Assembly: GCA_947623755.1 (NCBI GenBank)
Contig: CANQHB010000006.1
Coordinates: 1 to 22,020, forward strand
DNA: 22,020 nucleotides
Reading direction: 5' to 3'
DNA from: an uncultured Bacilli bacterium
Lineage (GTDB): Bacteria; Bacillota_I; Bacilli_A; RF39; UBA660
Both the position numbers and the translations under genes were made by a program. The notes under the pieces are model-generated. The model was not told the DNA's origin, did no database searches, and was given only the letters and a program-made list of their open reading frames with translations. Below, one piece after another: positions 12,717 to 21,599 of the stretch (its first letter is position 1; every line of letters begins with the position of its first letter).

Positions 12717-15323
12717 TTAGGATTTTTTTAAAGTATTATTAATCTTTTTATAGACTTCCATGATAATGATAATACTAAAGGACAGACTAAATAATAAAAG
12801 AATATTTAAAACGGCGATATCGGCGACTTGGAAAAACTGCGATATTTTAGGTATCTTTATAATCATAATCTGCAAGATAATGGAACTAAAGAAAGAAAAC
12901 GCAATTAAGGGATTAGAAAATAAAGAAAGAGAGAAGGCAGATTTGTGTTCACTTCGACAATTAAAAATGTGAATATTTTGAATAAAGACAAGTAAAGTCA
13001 TAACATAGGCCCGAGCTAAAGGTAGATTTAAGTTATAAACTTTTAGCAAAATAGACCAAACTGCAAAGAGAATGAGACCAATAACTAGACCAGAGACAAA
13101 TATTTCTTGCACCAACTGCTTATTAAAGATAGATTCTTCGGGACGACGGGGTTTTTCCTCGATAAGTTCTTTTTCGCCATGTTCAAAAGATAGAGCAAAA
13201 TCTTGAAGACCATCCGTCACTATATTAATCCATAATAGTTGAATAGCGATTAGAGGTAGTGGAAGATTAAAAAATAAAGATAAGAAAAATAAAGTAGCTT
13301 CCGATACACCACAGGAAATTAAAAATAAAATAATTTTACGAATATTAGAATAAGCAATCCGACCCTCTTTAATACCAGAGACAATAGATTTAAAATTATC
13401 ATCAGAAATAATCATATCCGCTGTTTCCCGAGCTAAGTCAGTACCACTTCCCATCGCAATACCGATATTGGCAGCTTTTAGCGCGGGGGCGTCATTTACC
13501 CCATCACCCGTTACCGCGACAAATTCGCCTTGGCGTTTTAGAGACTCAACAATTTTTAATTTTTGAAGAGAAGTAACGCGAGCAAAGACAATTTTATTTT
13601 GAAGGTATTGGTCAAAACTTTCAAGACCTTTGGCATATTCAATATCTAAATCCACGCCAGTAGTTACTTCTTCATAATTGATGGTTAGTTTTAAGTCTTG
13701 AGCAATAGAAAAAGCTGTTAGAGGATTATCTCCTGTAATCATTAAAACTTTAATACCAGCCTTATGGCATTCTTTAATGGAAGAAGCCGCCTCTTTTCTG
13801 ATAGGGTCAATAAAGCCAACTAAACCCATAAAAGTTAAATCTTGGATATCAGAAAAAGAATAGGAATCTTTACTTGGAACTTTACCTTTAGCAAGAGCGA
13901 TTACCCGATAACCAGCCTGAGATAATTCCATATTTTGGTTGTCTATTACTTGAGAATTAAACTCATTTAAAAAATTAATGTTTTTGCAGAAAGTTTTTAC
14001 AACTTCTAAGGAGCCTTTTACCGTACAATATCTTGTGCCATCTTGTTCATAAAAAGTAGCGGAATATTTATTTTCAGATTCATAGGGAATAACATTTAAA
14101 ATATTTATTTTAGAAGTGTTTACTTTAAGCTTAGTGCCTAAAACTTTAAAAGCAATATCGATGGAATCACCGATTTTTTGGTGTTCATCCACCGTTGATT
14201 CGTTATTAATTACGCCTAACTGTGCGATTTCTTTCGCATACTCTAAGTCTTCAGAACTAAGAGTATTTATTTTAGTTACATCATAAATAGCATTATTGGG
14301 CAAAACAATTTTTTGGGCAGTTTGTTCATTAATTGTTAAAGTCCCGGTCTTATCACTAGCAATTACAGTACAACTTCCTAAAGATTCGGCACATTTTAAC
14401 TTTCTTACAATAACGTTTTTCTTAGCCATTTTATTAGAGGCAATAGTAAGAGCCATAGTTAAGGCAAGTGGTAGGCCTTCGGGCATAATAGATACGGCAA
14501 GTGCAATAATAGATAGAAATACTTCATGATAGGGAATATCTTTCATAATTAATAAAATAGTTAAAATAAGAGAAATAGCTAAAACTAAAATACTTATTTG
14601 TTTAGATAATTTTTCAACGCGAATAGTTAAAGGAGATTTTTCTTCCGCAACATTATTAATACTATCGGCTATTTTGCCTAGTTCGGTATTAAGACCAATA
14701 TTTACAACAATGGCTTCAGCTCGACCAGTTATAACAGTGGTACCCGAAAAAACCATATTGGTTTGGTCAGTTATTAATAAGGATGAAGAATTAAGGGTTT
14801 GGTTATCTTTACTAATTTGAATACTTTCCCCGGTTAAAATTGATTCATCAACCGTAAAATTATAAGTTTTAACTAGACGCATATCGGCACTTATTTTATC
14901 ACCTGATTCTAAGATTACATAATCACCAATAGTTAAATCTTCAGCATTTATAGACATTGTTTCTTGATTACGGATAACTTTTGCTTTAGTAGTGATAAGT
15001 TTATTTAAAGCCGCGGCCGTATGATTAGCTTTATTTTCTTGATAGGTGCCCATAAGACTATCAATTAGAACAATAAAAATTATGACAATGGCGTTCGTTG
15101 CCTCGCCGGTAAAAAAAGAAATAACAATAGCAACAATTAGTAAGATTATCATAGGGTCTTTAAATTCACTTAAAAATATGGTTAATAGACTAGCCGATTT
15201 TTTCTTAGGTAAAATATTCTTTCCATACTTAGCTTGTCTAGTTTTTACTTCGGTAAAAGAAAGACCTTTGGAACTAGTTTTTAAAGCTTTTTTTACTTCT
15301 TCAATATTTTGGTTGTAGTACAT
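12717..15323 (-). CDS. Calcium-transporting P-type ATPase (SERCA/PMCA-like)
   Basis: This 868-residue P2-type ATPase should export Ca2+ across the membrane. It has an N-terminal cation-ATPase domain, TGES (164-167), Pro-Glu-Gly-Leu-Pro in helix 4 (281-285), the phosphorylation motif DKTGT (Asp324), Lys-Gly-Ser (436-438) in the nucleotide domain, TGDNP (530-534), GDGVND (606-611), a conserved Glu675 in helix 5, and Asn700-x2-Thr703-Asp704 in helix 6. PEGLP with N-x2-T-D is the calcium-site pattern of SERCA and of bacterial LMCA1/YloB pumps. A closely related Mn2+ or Na+/K+-type specificity is less likely. A TTGGCA/TATAAT promoter lies upstream, with AGGAG eight bases before the start. The YjbR-type gene follows it. 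Confidence 0.95.
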   Translation of the reverse strand: MYYNQNIEEVKKALKTSSKGLSFTEVKTRQAKYGKNILPKKKSASLLTIFLSEFKDPMIILLIVAIVISFFTGEATNAIVIIFIVLIDSLMGTYQENKANHTAAALNKLITTKAKVIRNQETMSINAEDLTIGDYVILESGDKISADMRLVKTYNFTVDESILTGESIQISKDNQTLNSSSLLITDQTNMVFSGTTVITGRAEAIVVNIGLNTELGKIADSINNVAEEKSPLTIRVEKLSKQISILVLAISLILTILLIMKDIPYHEVFLSIIALAVSIMPEGLPLALTMALTIASNKMAKKNVIVRKLKCAESLGSCTVIASDKTGTLTINEQTAQKIVLPNNAIYDVTKINTLSSEDLEYAKEIAQLGVINNESTVDEHQKIGDSIDIAFKVLGTKLKVNTSKINILNVIPYESENKYSATFYEQDGTRYCTVKGSLEVVKTFCKNINFLNEFNSQVIDNQNMELSQAGYRVIALAKGKVPSKDSYSFSDIQDLTFMGLVGFIDPIRKEAASSIKECHKAGIKVLMITGDNPLTAFSIAQDLKLTINYEEVTTGVDLDIEYAKGLESFDQYLQNKIVFARVTSLQKLKIVESLKRQGEFVAVTGDGVNDAPALKAANIGIAMGSGTDLARETADMIISDDNFKSIVSGIKEGRIAYSNIRKIILFLISCGVSEATLFFLSLFFNLPLPLIAIQLLWINIVTDGLQDFALSFEHGEKELIEEKPRRPEESIFNKQLVQEIFVSGLVIGLILFAVWSILLKVYNLNLPLARAYVMTLLVFIQNIHIFNCRSEHKSAFSLSLFSNPLIAFSFFSSIILQIMIIKIPKISQFFQVADIAVLNILLLFSLSFSIIIIMEVYKKINNTLKKS

Positions 15324-15354
15324 AAATGAGGCTCCTATCTATATTATTATTTTA

Positions 15355-15383
15355 ATTATAGCGCTTTTCGAAGATTATGCCAA
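15355..15383 (-). promoter_or_regulatory. Promoter of the calcium ATPase operon
   Basis: The minus strand has -35 TTGGCA (15378-15383), a 17-base spacer and -10 TATAAT (15355-15360), about 35 bases before the start codon and just after the terminator of the upstream gene. Confidence 0.75.
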
Positions 15384-15399
15384 GAAGATTAGCCTTATT

Positions 15400-15434
15400 T
15401 AAAAAAAGAAATAGCAACAACGACTATTTCTTTG
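15400..15434 (-). terminator. Terminator of the choloylglycine hydrolase gene
   Basis: A perfect 10-bp stem, AAAGAAATAG (15405-15414) with CTATTTCTTT (15424-15433), and a 9-nt loop are followed by a minus-strand run of seven Ts overlapping the end of the stem. It begins ten bases past the stop codon. Confidence 0.85.
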
Positions 15435-15443
15435 GGTTTTAAG

Positions 15444-16418
15444 TTAATTTTGCATTAAGATTTGTTCATCTTTTATTAATTCATAGTTAATTAAAGAAGT
15501 TCCATCTAGATTTTCTTTATTCATATCAATACCTGTAATTTGACTATTGTCATAAGTTTTATAGTAATATATGCCTTTATCAAGATTACAGCAAGAACTA
15601 TAAATAGTTATTTCATATTTATCTTCACCCATATGGACACAGCCTCTTTGTTGTTCTACGGAACCTAAAATATGGAAGAACTGGCTAATACTAGCAGATT
15701 CACTGTCACCGGATAAAGAGTTCATTTTGGTAAAGGTAGCTTTTACAAATCGAGATGCTGAAGATAAATCGCCTGGTAGGCCTAAGGCACCTAGACCACG
15801 ACTATAAATATCAAAATTTAGGTTTTTAGAAAAATTATTTACAGGCGGTTCAATTGACAAACTCATATAGTTGTTTAGATTAAACATATGAAAATCAAAA
15901 GTAGGATTGTTGGTTAAAACCCCGACGGGATTATCATAAATTTTTAGACCATCTTTAACGCTTTCAACAGTAATTGCACTTTCTTTATCAGCGATAATCC
16001 AATGAAGAGGAGAAGCTGGTAAGGTATCACTAAAATTAATTTGAGCAATATTTAGGTTGCTAAGTAACTTTTTAGCTTCATCAACATTGGCACACTGAGA
16101 TAAAACCCAGGGAATAAATTCAAAGGGAGCAATATTATCTTTCGATGTATCCTCTTTTTTATAATCAGCATTATTTGGAAAGTTTAAGCCAGCCATGCCT
16201 AAGCCTTTTTCATTTATGGCATCATAATATAAAGGGTAATTATCACTAACATAAGCCATACCAATTAAAGCATAATGGCTAGATAGAGGCTTTACTTTAC
16301 GAAATTTAAAGGGATAGTTACGAGGAGTTATCGTAACGGTTTCTTGATAAGAATATTCAAGGTCAAGATTTCTTCCAAAATAATGATTTTTAGAGTTATA
16401 AGTTATAGCGGTACACAT
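15444..16418 (-). CDS. Choloylglycine hydrolase (bile salt hydrolase / penicillin V acylase family)
   Basis: An N-terminal nucleophile amidase; family members cleave conjugated bile salts or penicillin V. The start is placed at ATG 16418 (324 aa), because Met must be followed by the catalytic Cys2, which is unmasked on Met removal. An upstream in-frame TTG (16436) would bury the nucleophile, and the SD GGA lies inside that stretch. The conserved set is complete: Cys2, Arg16, Asp19, Asn79 (Gly-Leu-Asn-Phe-Pro), Asn171 (Thr-Asn-Asn-Pro) and Arg223. The Gly-Leu-Asn-Phe-Pro segment and Gly-Ala-Leu-Gly-Leu-Pro-Gly-Asp-Leu-Ser-Ser (near 210-220) favour the bile-salt branch, but specificity is not certain. 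No signal peptide, so cytoplasmic. It is monocistronic with its own extended -10 and terminator, and it points to a gut habitat. Confidence 0.92.
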   Translation of the reverse strand: MCTAITYNSKNHYFGRNLDLEYSYQETVTITPRNYPFKFRKVKPLSSHYALIGMAYVSDNYPLYYDAINEKGLGMAGLNFPNNADYKKEDTSKDNIAPFEFIPWVLSQCANVDEAKKLLSNLNIAQINFSDTLPASPLHWIIADKESAITVESVKDGLKIYDNPVGVLTNNPTFDFHMFNLNNYMSLSIEPPVNNFSKNLNFDIYSRGLGALGLPGDLSSASRFVKATFTKMNSLSGDSESASISQFFHILGSVEQQRGCVHMGEDKYEITIYSSCCNLDKGIYYYKTYDNSQITGIDMNKENLDGTSLINYELIKDEQILMQN

Positions 16419-16455
16419 ATTAATACTTCCTTTCAAATATTTAGTTTATATTAAG

Positions 16456-16505
16456 TATTATAACATATACTTTTTTAGAAAAATAGCATTTTAAGATATT
16501 TAATT
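16456..16505. repeat. 50-bp direct repeat, copy 1
   Basis: Matches 19487-19536 at 49 of 50 positions (the difference is T at 16489 versus C at 19520). It contains the stop codon of the upstream permease gene (16500-16502) and the extended -10 (TGTTATAAT, complement at 16457-16465) of the hydrolase gene. Confidence 0.95.
16457..16465 (-). promoter_or_regulatory. Extended -10 promoter of the choloylglycine hydrolase gene
   Basis: The minus strand reads TGTTATAAT, 39 bases upstream of the preferred ATG, inside repeat copy 1. There is no good -35. Confidence 0.55.
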
Positions 16506-17576
16506 ATTTTTGGTTTTAGTTATAATTTGAGCATTTATTAATAAAAGCAAAAATATTACTATGAAGAAAATTATTAATCCAAATAAAGTAATTATATTTC
16601 CTTTTAAAATAAATAGACTGGTAAAGATTGCATTATTTATTTTATTTTTAATTACTTTATGTATTAGGAGACTAAAAATATTGGATAAAATATAACTTAT
16701 TAATAAACTTATTTCTAACATTATAGAAATATCTTTCATTATAAATTTTATTAATTTATTTTTACTACTACCTAAAGTATAATATATAAAATATTGTTTT
16801 TTATTAGTTTGAAAATTTATATTAAATGTTACTAAAACAACAATTATCGTAAATATTAAATCAACAATAATACATAGTTTAATGATATTTAGGGTTGTAT
16901 CATAAAAATTTATTTCATCTTTTCCGGCCGGATTATATAAAGAAGCTTTATTATCTATCTTAGATATTACTTTATTAACATTTTTATAATGGTCTATTAA
17001 TACTCTTAAATTACCTGTATAAATAGAATTGGGCATTTGCTTTAAAAGATAATTGATATTTTTTAAATTGTAATATACCTCGTTAGGAGTAGAAGGCTCA
17101 TATATTCCAGTTACATAAAAAGAAATTAAAATGTTATTATTCAAAGATAATTTTACGGTTTGATTTAAGAAGTTGGTTAAATCTATCTTTTCATTATTTT
17201 CAATAATATAGCTAGGTAAAAGAAGTTCATTATTGGCCCGAGGTACTGTACCTTTTAAAATTTTGGGCATATCTTCTTCAAAGCGAAAGTTGATTGTTAG
17301 AGATTTTATTTGGTCATTACTTAGTTCTAAGGGCTCATAATCATTATAAATAAAGATAACTTCAGGTATAGTATTTAATTTAGCTTTTAATTCGGGACTA
17401 GGTTCATAGATAATTAAATCGCGGTTAATAAATCTATCATATATTTCTTTTTCAACTTTTGTTTGAGTTACCAATAAATATTTAAAAAGAAAAAATAAAC
17501 TAGTAAATAAACTAATAAATACAATTATTAATAAAATATTTCTTTTTTGACGATATAATTTTTTTAAACTATACAT
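16500..17576 (-). CDS. FtsX-like ABC transporter permease, second subunit
   Basis: A 358-residue MacB/FtsX-type permease. One N-terminal helix (about 12-35), a large extracytoplasmic domain (about 36-230) and three C-terminal helices (about 232-252, 285-308, 325-350) give the four-helix topology of the family. It is the third gene of the operon, 13 bases after the first permease; the two are probably partners in a heterodimer served by the shared ATPase. No SD stronger than a short purine run is seen. The gene is very AT-rich even for this window. No lipoprotein, membrane-fusion protein or two-component system is nearby, so the substrate is unknown. Confidence 0.85.
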   Translation of the reverse strand: MYSLKKLYRQKRNILLIIVFISLFTSLFFLFKYLLVTQTKVEKEIYDRFINRDLIIYEPSPELKAKLNTIPEVIFIYNDYEPLELSNDQIKSLTINFRFEEDMPKILKGTVPRANNELLLPSYIIENNEKIDLTNFLNQTVKLSLNNNILISFYVTGIYEPSTPNEVYYNLKNINYLLKQMPNSIYTGNLRVLIDHYKNVNKVISKIDNKASLYNPAGKDEINFYDTTLNIIKLCIIVDLIFTIIVVLVTFNINFQTNKKQYFIYYTLGSSKNKLIKFIMKDISIMLEISLLISYILSNIFSLLIHKVIKNKINNAIFTSLFILKGNIITLFGLIIFFIVIFLLLLINAQIITKTKNN

Positions 17577-17589
17577 TTTTATTTCACCT

Positions 17590-18798
17590 TTAATCTTTTT
17601 CTTCTACAATCATTTTATAAAGATTAGTTTTTAAATTAAATATAAAGTTTATTATACCGATTAAGATACATATTCCTAATAATATTATGATGGCTTTTAT
17701 TAAATAATTTAAGGAAATAATTATAGGAATATTTTTATAAGTAAGATAAAATTTAGGTATTAGTTTTCTAAAAATATTTAGTAATATAAAAATCATTATT
17801 AGACTTACAAATACACTGGTAATAAATAAGCAAATAATATCAACAAGATAATTTAAAATTAAATTCTTATTTTTATAGCCTAAAGTTTTATTTAACATTA
17901 AATTACTTTTATTTTTAGATATATTATAAATTGTTATTAAAATGATGATAAATGTAGATAAAGCAATCATTCCATAACTTATGTATTTTAGGGCATTCAT
18001 AGAAGCAAGAGCAATGGTGCGTTCCCCAAAAATTATGGAATCCGGCCAATAGCCCATATCTTTTAAAGTATTAGATACTTTTTGTTCATCTATAATATTC
18101 CCGATTTCATAAATAATGTTATTATATTGATTTTTTTGAGGTTCTAGTTGTTTTCCTATTGTTTCGAGGGCTTTATAATTCATGTAACAAGTTTCATAGT
18201 TTCTTTGTAATTTATCATTATCATATAAGCCGACTAGTTTAATTTTATAAGTTTTAGGATATTTGTTATCTATATATTGTAAAGTTAATTTTTTACCAAT
18301 GTAGGGAGTTAAATCAATACCTCTTGTTGTATCTTTGCCATTTAGACCGTTAATATCATCAAAGGGATAATAAGAAACAGGGCATATCATTTCTAATTCA
18401 TCAGAAGTAGTTAAATCTTGACCTTTTAGGGCTTTTATTGGACTTCCAATACCCTGAACCCAGACATACTCTTCACCATCATAGTAATCCTTAAATTCAA
18501 GAATATTAAAAGCTTTAAGATAACTGTATCGGTCATGGACCGCGATTACTTCAGGCATGGAATTTAAGGTATTAATAACTTTATCTCTTTTCTCTTGATT
18601 TTCAATAGGAAGTAAAATAAAATTTCTATAATCTACCCAATTTAGAATATTATCTTCAAAATATTTTCGGCCGGAATAAGATAAAGAATTAATTATGACA
18701 GAAAATGAAAGACATATACCCAATAACATTATAATTATATAATTAAGTTTATTGCGAAAAAACTTTTTTAAATTTATTTTAATTCTGGTGACTAACAT
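17590..18798 (-). CDS. FtsX-like ABC transporter permease, first subunit
   Basis: A 402-residue permease with the same four-helix plan as its neighbour: helix 1 near 19-42, an extracytoplasmic domain of about 225 residues, then helices near 275-297, 316-347 and 365-392. Its start overlaps the end of the ATPase gene by 7 bases (ATGTTAG contains both the start and the upstream TAG), so translation is coupled. The extracytoplasmic domain begins with Glu-Asp-Asn-Ile-Leu-Asn-Trp-Val and carries a Met-Pro-Glu-Val-Ile motif; the second permease has a matching Ile-Pro-Glu-Val-Ile, which suggests the two permeases are distant duplicates. The substrate is not known. Confidence 0.87.
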   Translation of the reverse strand: MLVTRIKINLKKFFRNKLNYIIIMLLGICLSFSVIINSLSYSGRKYFEDNILNWVDYRNFILLPIENQEKRDKVINTLNSMPEVIAVHDRYSYLKAFNILEFKDYYDGEEYVWVQGIGSPIKALKGQDLTTSDELEMICPVSYYPFDDINGLNGKDTTRGIDLTPYIGKKLTLQYIDNKYPKTYKIKLVGLYDNDKLQRNYETCYMNYKALETIGKQLEPQKNQYNNIIYEIGNIIDEQKVSNTLKDMGYWPDSIIFGERTIALASMNALKYISYGMIALSTFIIILITIYNISKNKSNLMLNKTLGYKNKNLILNYLVDIICLFITSVFVSLIMIFILLNIFRKLIPKFYLTYKNIPIIISLNYLIKAIIILLGICILIGIINFIFNLKTNLYKMIVEEKD

Positions 18799-19463
18799 TT
18801 TAATTCACCATTTTCTATTTCTAAAACTTTATCGGCATACTTTAGAGCATCTTTACTATGACTTACCATGATAATGCATTTTCCATTATTGCTCATTTCT
18901 TTTAATTTTTCAAAAATAAAAATTTCATTTTCAATATCTAGATTGCCGGTGGGTTCATCAGCTAAAATTATATTAGGGTTATTGGCCAAACTTCTTGCAA
19001 TCGCTACTCGTTGTTGTTCACCACCACTTAACTCTTTAGGAAAATGGTTGGCTCGAGCGCTTAAGCCCATGGCTGCTAATAATTCATTACTTCTAATTTT
19101 AGCTTCTTGGGCAGAAAAAGATTTATTAATTAGCATAGGAATAGTTACATTTTCTCGGGCTGTTAAAAACTTATCTAAAAAAAATTCTTGAAAAATAAAG
19201 CCAATTTCTTTATTGCGAATATCGGCTAGTTGTTTAGATTTTAATTCTTTAATATTGGTTCCGTTTAAGAAAATATCACCACTAGTTGCATTATCAATTA
19301 AACCTATAATTCTTAATAAAGTAGATTTACCAGAGCCACTATGGCCAGTAATTAAGTAAAACTTTCCAAATTCAAATTCGACATTAATATTCTTTAGTGC
19401 TGTTACTGTTTTAGCTTTAGTATTATAAATTTTAGTTAAATTTGATATTGTGACTGCCTTCAT
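18792..19463 (-). CDS. ABC transporter ATP-binding protein, MacB/LolD type
   Basis: A 223-residue ATPase that would energise the two FtsX-like permeases that follow. Walker A is Gly40-His-Ser-Gly-Ser-Gly-Lys-Ser-Thr (40-48), the Q-loop Gln92, signature Leu-Ser-Gly-Gly-Glu-Gln-Gln-Arg (145-152), Walker B ending Leu-Ala-Asp-Glu170-Pro-Thr-Gly-Asn, and switch His202. Size and motifs fit the LolD/MacB/BceA group, which work as mechanotransmitters rather than classical importers. The start has a strong GGAGG SD and an extended -10 at 19488. It is the first gene of the operon. Confidence 0.93.
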   Translation of the reverse strand: MKAVTISNLTKIYNTKAKTVTALKNINVEFEFGKFYLITGHSGSGKSTLLRIIGLIDNATSGDIFLNGTNIKELKSKQLADIRNKEIGFIFQEFFLDKFLTARENVTIPMLINKSFSAQEAKIRSNELLAAMGLSARANHFPKELSGGEQQRVAIARSLANNPNIILADEPTGNLDIENEIFIFEKLKEMSNNGKCIIMVSHSKDALKYADKVLEIENGELKC

Positions 19464-19486
19464 TTTGGCCTCCTCTTGGATAGTAT

Positions 19487-19536
19487 TATTATAACATATA
19501 CTTTTTTAGAAAAATAGCACTTTAAGATATTTAATT
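19487..19536. repeat. 50-bp direct repeat, copy 2
   Basis: Matches copy 1 (16456-16505) at 49 of 50 positions; the two lie 3031 bp apart and bracket the ABC operon. Here it contains the stop codon of the MATE-kinase gene (19531-19533) and the extended -10 of the ABC operon. Confidence 0.95.
19488..19496 (-). promoter_or_regulatory. Extended -10 promoter of the ABC transporter operon
   Basis: The minus strand reads TGTTATAAT, 25 bases upstream of the ATPase start, inside repeat copy 2. Confidence 0.55.
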
Positions 19537-21507
19537 TTGGTTAGTTTTATTTTTAATAAAATTACAAATTACTTCGGTAGTTTTTTCAATTCCAATTGAA
19601 GAGTCGATACATAAATCATAATTGTTTATATCGCCAAAAGTTTTGCTGGAAATAAGTTTATAGTAGCTAGCCCTATTTTTATCTGACCTAATAATATTTT
19701 TCTTAGCTTCATTCTTATTATCTTTGTACATTTCCATGATACTATTTATTCTATAATCTTCGGGAGCATAGATAAATATTCTAATTAGATTCTTATTATT
19801 TCTTAAAACATAATCCGCGGCCCGACCGACAATCACGCAGGAACCTTTAGAAGCGATTTTTTTAATTACTTTTTCTTGGGCTTCGATAGCGAACTTAACC
19901 GGAGTGGTGGTTAAATATAGGTCATGTAAAATATTACTTTCTTGATTTAGCTTCGAAATAAATTCTTTATCTAAACCACTTTCTTGGGCAGCGATGGCAG
20001 TTAATTCTTTGTAATAATAAGGGATATTTAATCTTTCAGCGACTTTCTTACCAATATATTTTCCTCGAGAACCATGCATTCTACTAATGGTTATAATAGC
20101 ACCGGATTTACTATCCAAAATTTTGGCTTCATTAGAAAGTTTGCTTTCATTGGAAGATAAATTTTTAAAGAATACAATTAATAAAATGGCAGTAATAATC
20201 ATGCCGATAAAGTCAGCGATAGGCGCAGCATATAAAGCCCCTTCTACACCCATAAATTTAGGTAAAATAATGACAAGAGGAACAAATAGGATAATGTCTC
20301 TTGATAGAGATACAATAGAAGCTTTAAGGGTATCACCGACAGCTTGGAAAAGAATACTACTTATTTTAATTACACAAGTAAAGACAATTAATAATAAGAA
20401 TATTCTAAATGTTTTAATGGCAAATTCCATATATAAATCGGATTCGGTTCCAAACATTTTGATAACTAAGCTTGGGCAAAGTTCAAAGATAATCATGGAT
20501 ATTAAACTTACAATTACCGTAGATATTAAAGCAAGTTTAAAAGTTTCTTTTACTCTATCATTTTGTTTAGCTCCATAATTATAACCTAATATTGGTTGAG
20601 CACCTAAAATTATACCCACGGCTATATTAATTATGATGGTAAATACTTTCATACAAATGCCTATAACAGCGATAGGAATATCGGCACCATATTTTGATAA
20701 AGCACCATATTTAGCTAACATAATGTTGCAAACTAAACTTATAATTACAATACTCATTTGAGTTATAAAAGTGGAAAAACCAAGTTTTATCACATTACTA
20801 AAAACGCCGAAGTTTAGTTTAAAGCTAGATAAAGATAATTTAAAAGTTTTGGTTTTGGTAAAATAAATAATGGAAACAATAAGCGATAAACATTGACCAA
20901 TTATAGTAGCCCAAGCGGCCCCGGCAATACCCCAGTCAAACACAAATATAAAAATAGGGTCTAAAATTATATTGGTTATAGCACCGATAAGAGTGGAAGC
21001 CATCGAAAATTTAGGACTTCCATCGGCTCTTATAATGGCATTCATACCATTGGCTACCATATAGACAGGAATAAATAGTAAGATTATTCTAAAGTAAGTT
21101 TGGGCGATTGGTAAGGTTACTTTACTAGCACCAAATAAGAATAATAATTTATCCATAAATAGAAAGCCTAAAATAACGAAGATAATACTTATAATAATAT
21201 TAATTATAATTCCATTACCAATAGCTATGTGTGCATTTTTGGTATCTTTTCTTCCTTGACATAAAGAGAGAAAGGCTGCACAACCATCACCGATTGCCCA
21301 AGCAAAAGCAACAGAAATAATAGTGATTGGAAAGACAATACTAGTCGCGGCATTTCCTAAATATCCAAGTTTACTATTTCCAATAAATATTTGGTCAACT
21401 ATATTATAAAGTGAACTTATTAATAGGGATAAAATACAGGGAATAGAAAACTTAAATAATAGTTTTGATACTTTTTCTTTTCCTAAATATAAATTGTTAT
21501 TTTCCAT
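19531..21507 (-). CDS. MATE-family transporter fused to a cytidylate-kinase-like domain
   Basis: The start is placed at ATG 21505-21507 (658 aa) because AGAGG lies six bases upstream and the protein then begins at the usual MATE N-terminus; the longer frame to 21609 would begin inside the promoter. Residues 1-450 carry the MATE fold with about 12 helices and the motifs Asn-Ile-Val-Asp-Gln-Ile-Phe-Ile-Gly (35-43), Asn-Ala-Ile-Ile-Arg-Ala-Asp-Gly (156-163) and Ala-Gln-Pro-Ile-Leu-Gly-Tyr-Asn-Tyr-Gly (303-312). MATE proteins are Na+- or H+-driven drug exporters. Residues 470-658 are a Cytidylate_kin2-like domain: Ile-Thr-Ile-Ser-Arg-Met-His-Gly-Ser-Arg-Gly-Lys (P-loop-like) and Val-Ile-Val-Gly-Arg-Ala-Ala-Asp-Tyr (557-565). 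The frame is continuous. The substrates of both halves are unknown. Confidence 0.9.
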   Translation of the reverse strand: MENNNLYLGKEKVSKLLFKFSIPCILSLLISSLYNIVDQIFIGNSKLGYLGNAATSIVFPITIISVAFAWAIGDGCAAFLSLCQGRKDTKNAHIAIGNGIIINIIISIIFVILGFLFMDKLLFLFGASKVTLPIAQTYFRIILLFIPVYMVANGMNAIIRADGSPKFSMASTLIGAITNIILDPIFIFVFDWGIAGAAWATIIGQCLSLIVSIIYFTKTKTFKLSLSSFKLNFGVFSNVIKLGFSTFITQMSIVIISLVCNIMLAKYGALSKYGADIPIAVIGICMKVFTIIINIAVGIILGAQPILGYNYGAKQNDRVKETFKLALISTVIVSLISMIIFELCPSLVIKMFGTESDLYMEFAIKTFRIFLLLIVFTCVIKISSILFQAVGDTLKASIVSLSRDIILFVPLVIILPKFMGVEGALYAAPIADFIGMIITAILLIVFFKNLSSNESKLSNEAKILDSKSGAIITISRMHGSRGKYIGKKVAERLNIPYYYKELTAIAAQESGLDKEFISKLNQESNILHDLYLTTTPVKFAIEAQEKVIKKIASKGSCVIVGRAADYVLRNNKNLIRIFIYAPEDYRINSIMEMYKDNKNEAKKNIIRSDKNRASYYKLISSKTFGDINNYDLCIDSSIGIEKTTEVICNFIKNKTNQN

Positions 21508-21593
21508 AAAATACCTCTTTCTTTTATTCGCCCAAGGGCTTAAAAAAACGCGTAAAACACGTCTCTGTTTATACGCACTTAAGCTGGGTCGAC
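21508..21593 (-). promoter_or_regulatory. 5' leader of the MATE-kinase gene, candidate attenuator
   Basis: From the predicted start near 21593, an 86-nt leader holds an intrinsic terminator (21541-21576) and, after its U-run, a short GCCC/GGGC element and the SD. GCTTAA (complement at 21579-21584) before the terminator can pair with TTAAGC (complement at 21538-21543) that includes the end of the U-run. This offers a possible alternative fold. I recognise no known riboswitch class. The regulatory role is inferred. Confidence 0.45.
21541..21576 (-). terminator. Intrinsic terminator within the MATE-kinase leader
   Basis: The minus strand forms a 10-bp stem with one bulged T (plus-strand arms 21550-21559 and 21566-21576) and a 6-nt loop, followed by a run of seven Ts (21542-21548). 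It lies between the promoter and the SD of the MATE-kinase gene. Confidence 0.75.
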
Positions 21594-21599
21594 TTGTTA

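Noticed and set aside
16419..16436. Upstream TTG start for the choloylglycine hydrolase
   Set aside because: It would bury the catalytic Cys that must follow the initiator Met, and the SD lies inside this stretch.
21546..21580. Short GTG-started leader peptide across the MATE-kinase terminator hairpin
   Set aside because: A 12-codon frame exists but has no SD and a weak start codon, so it is not supported as a translated leader.
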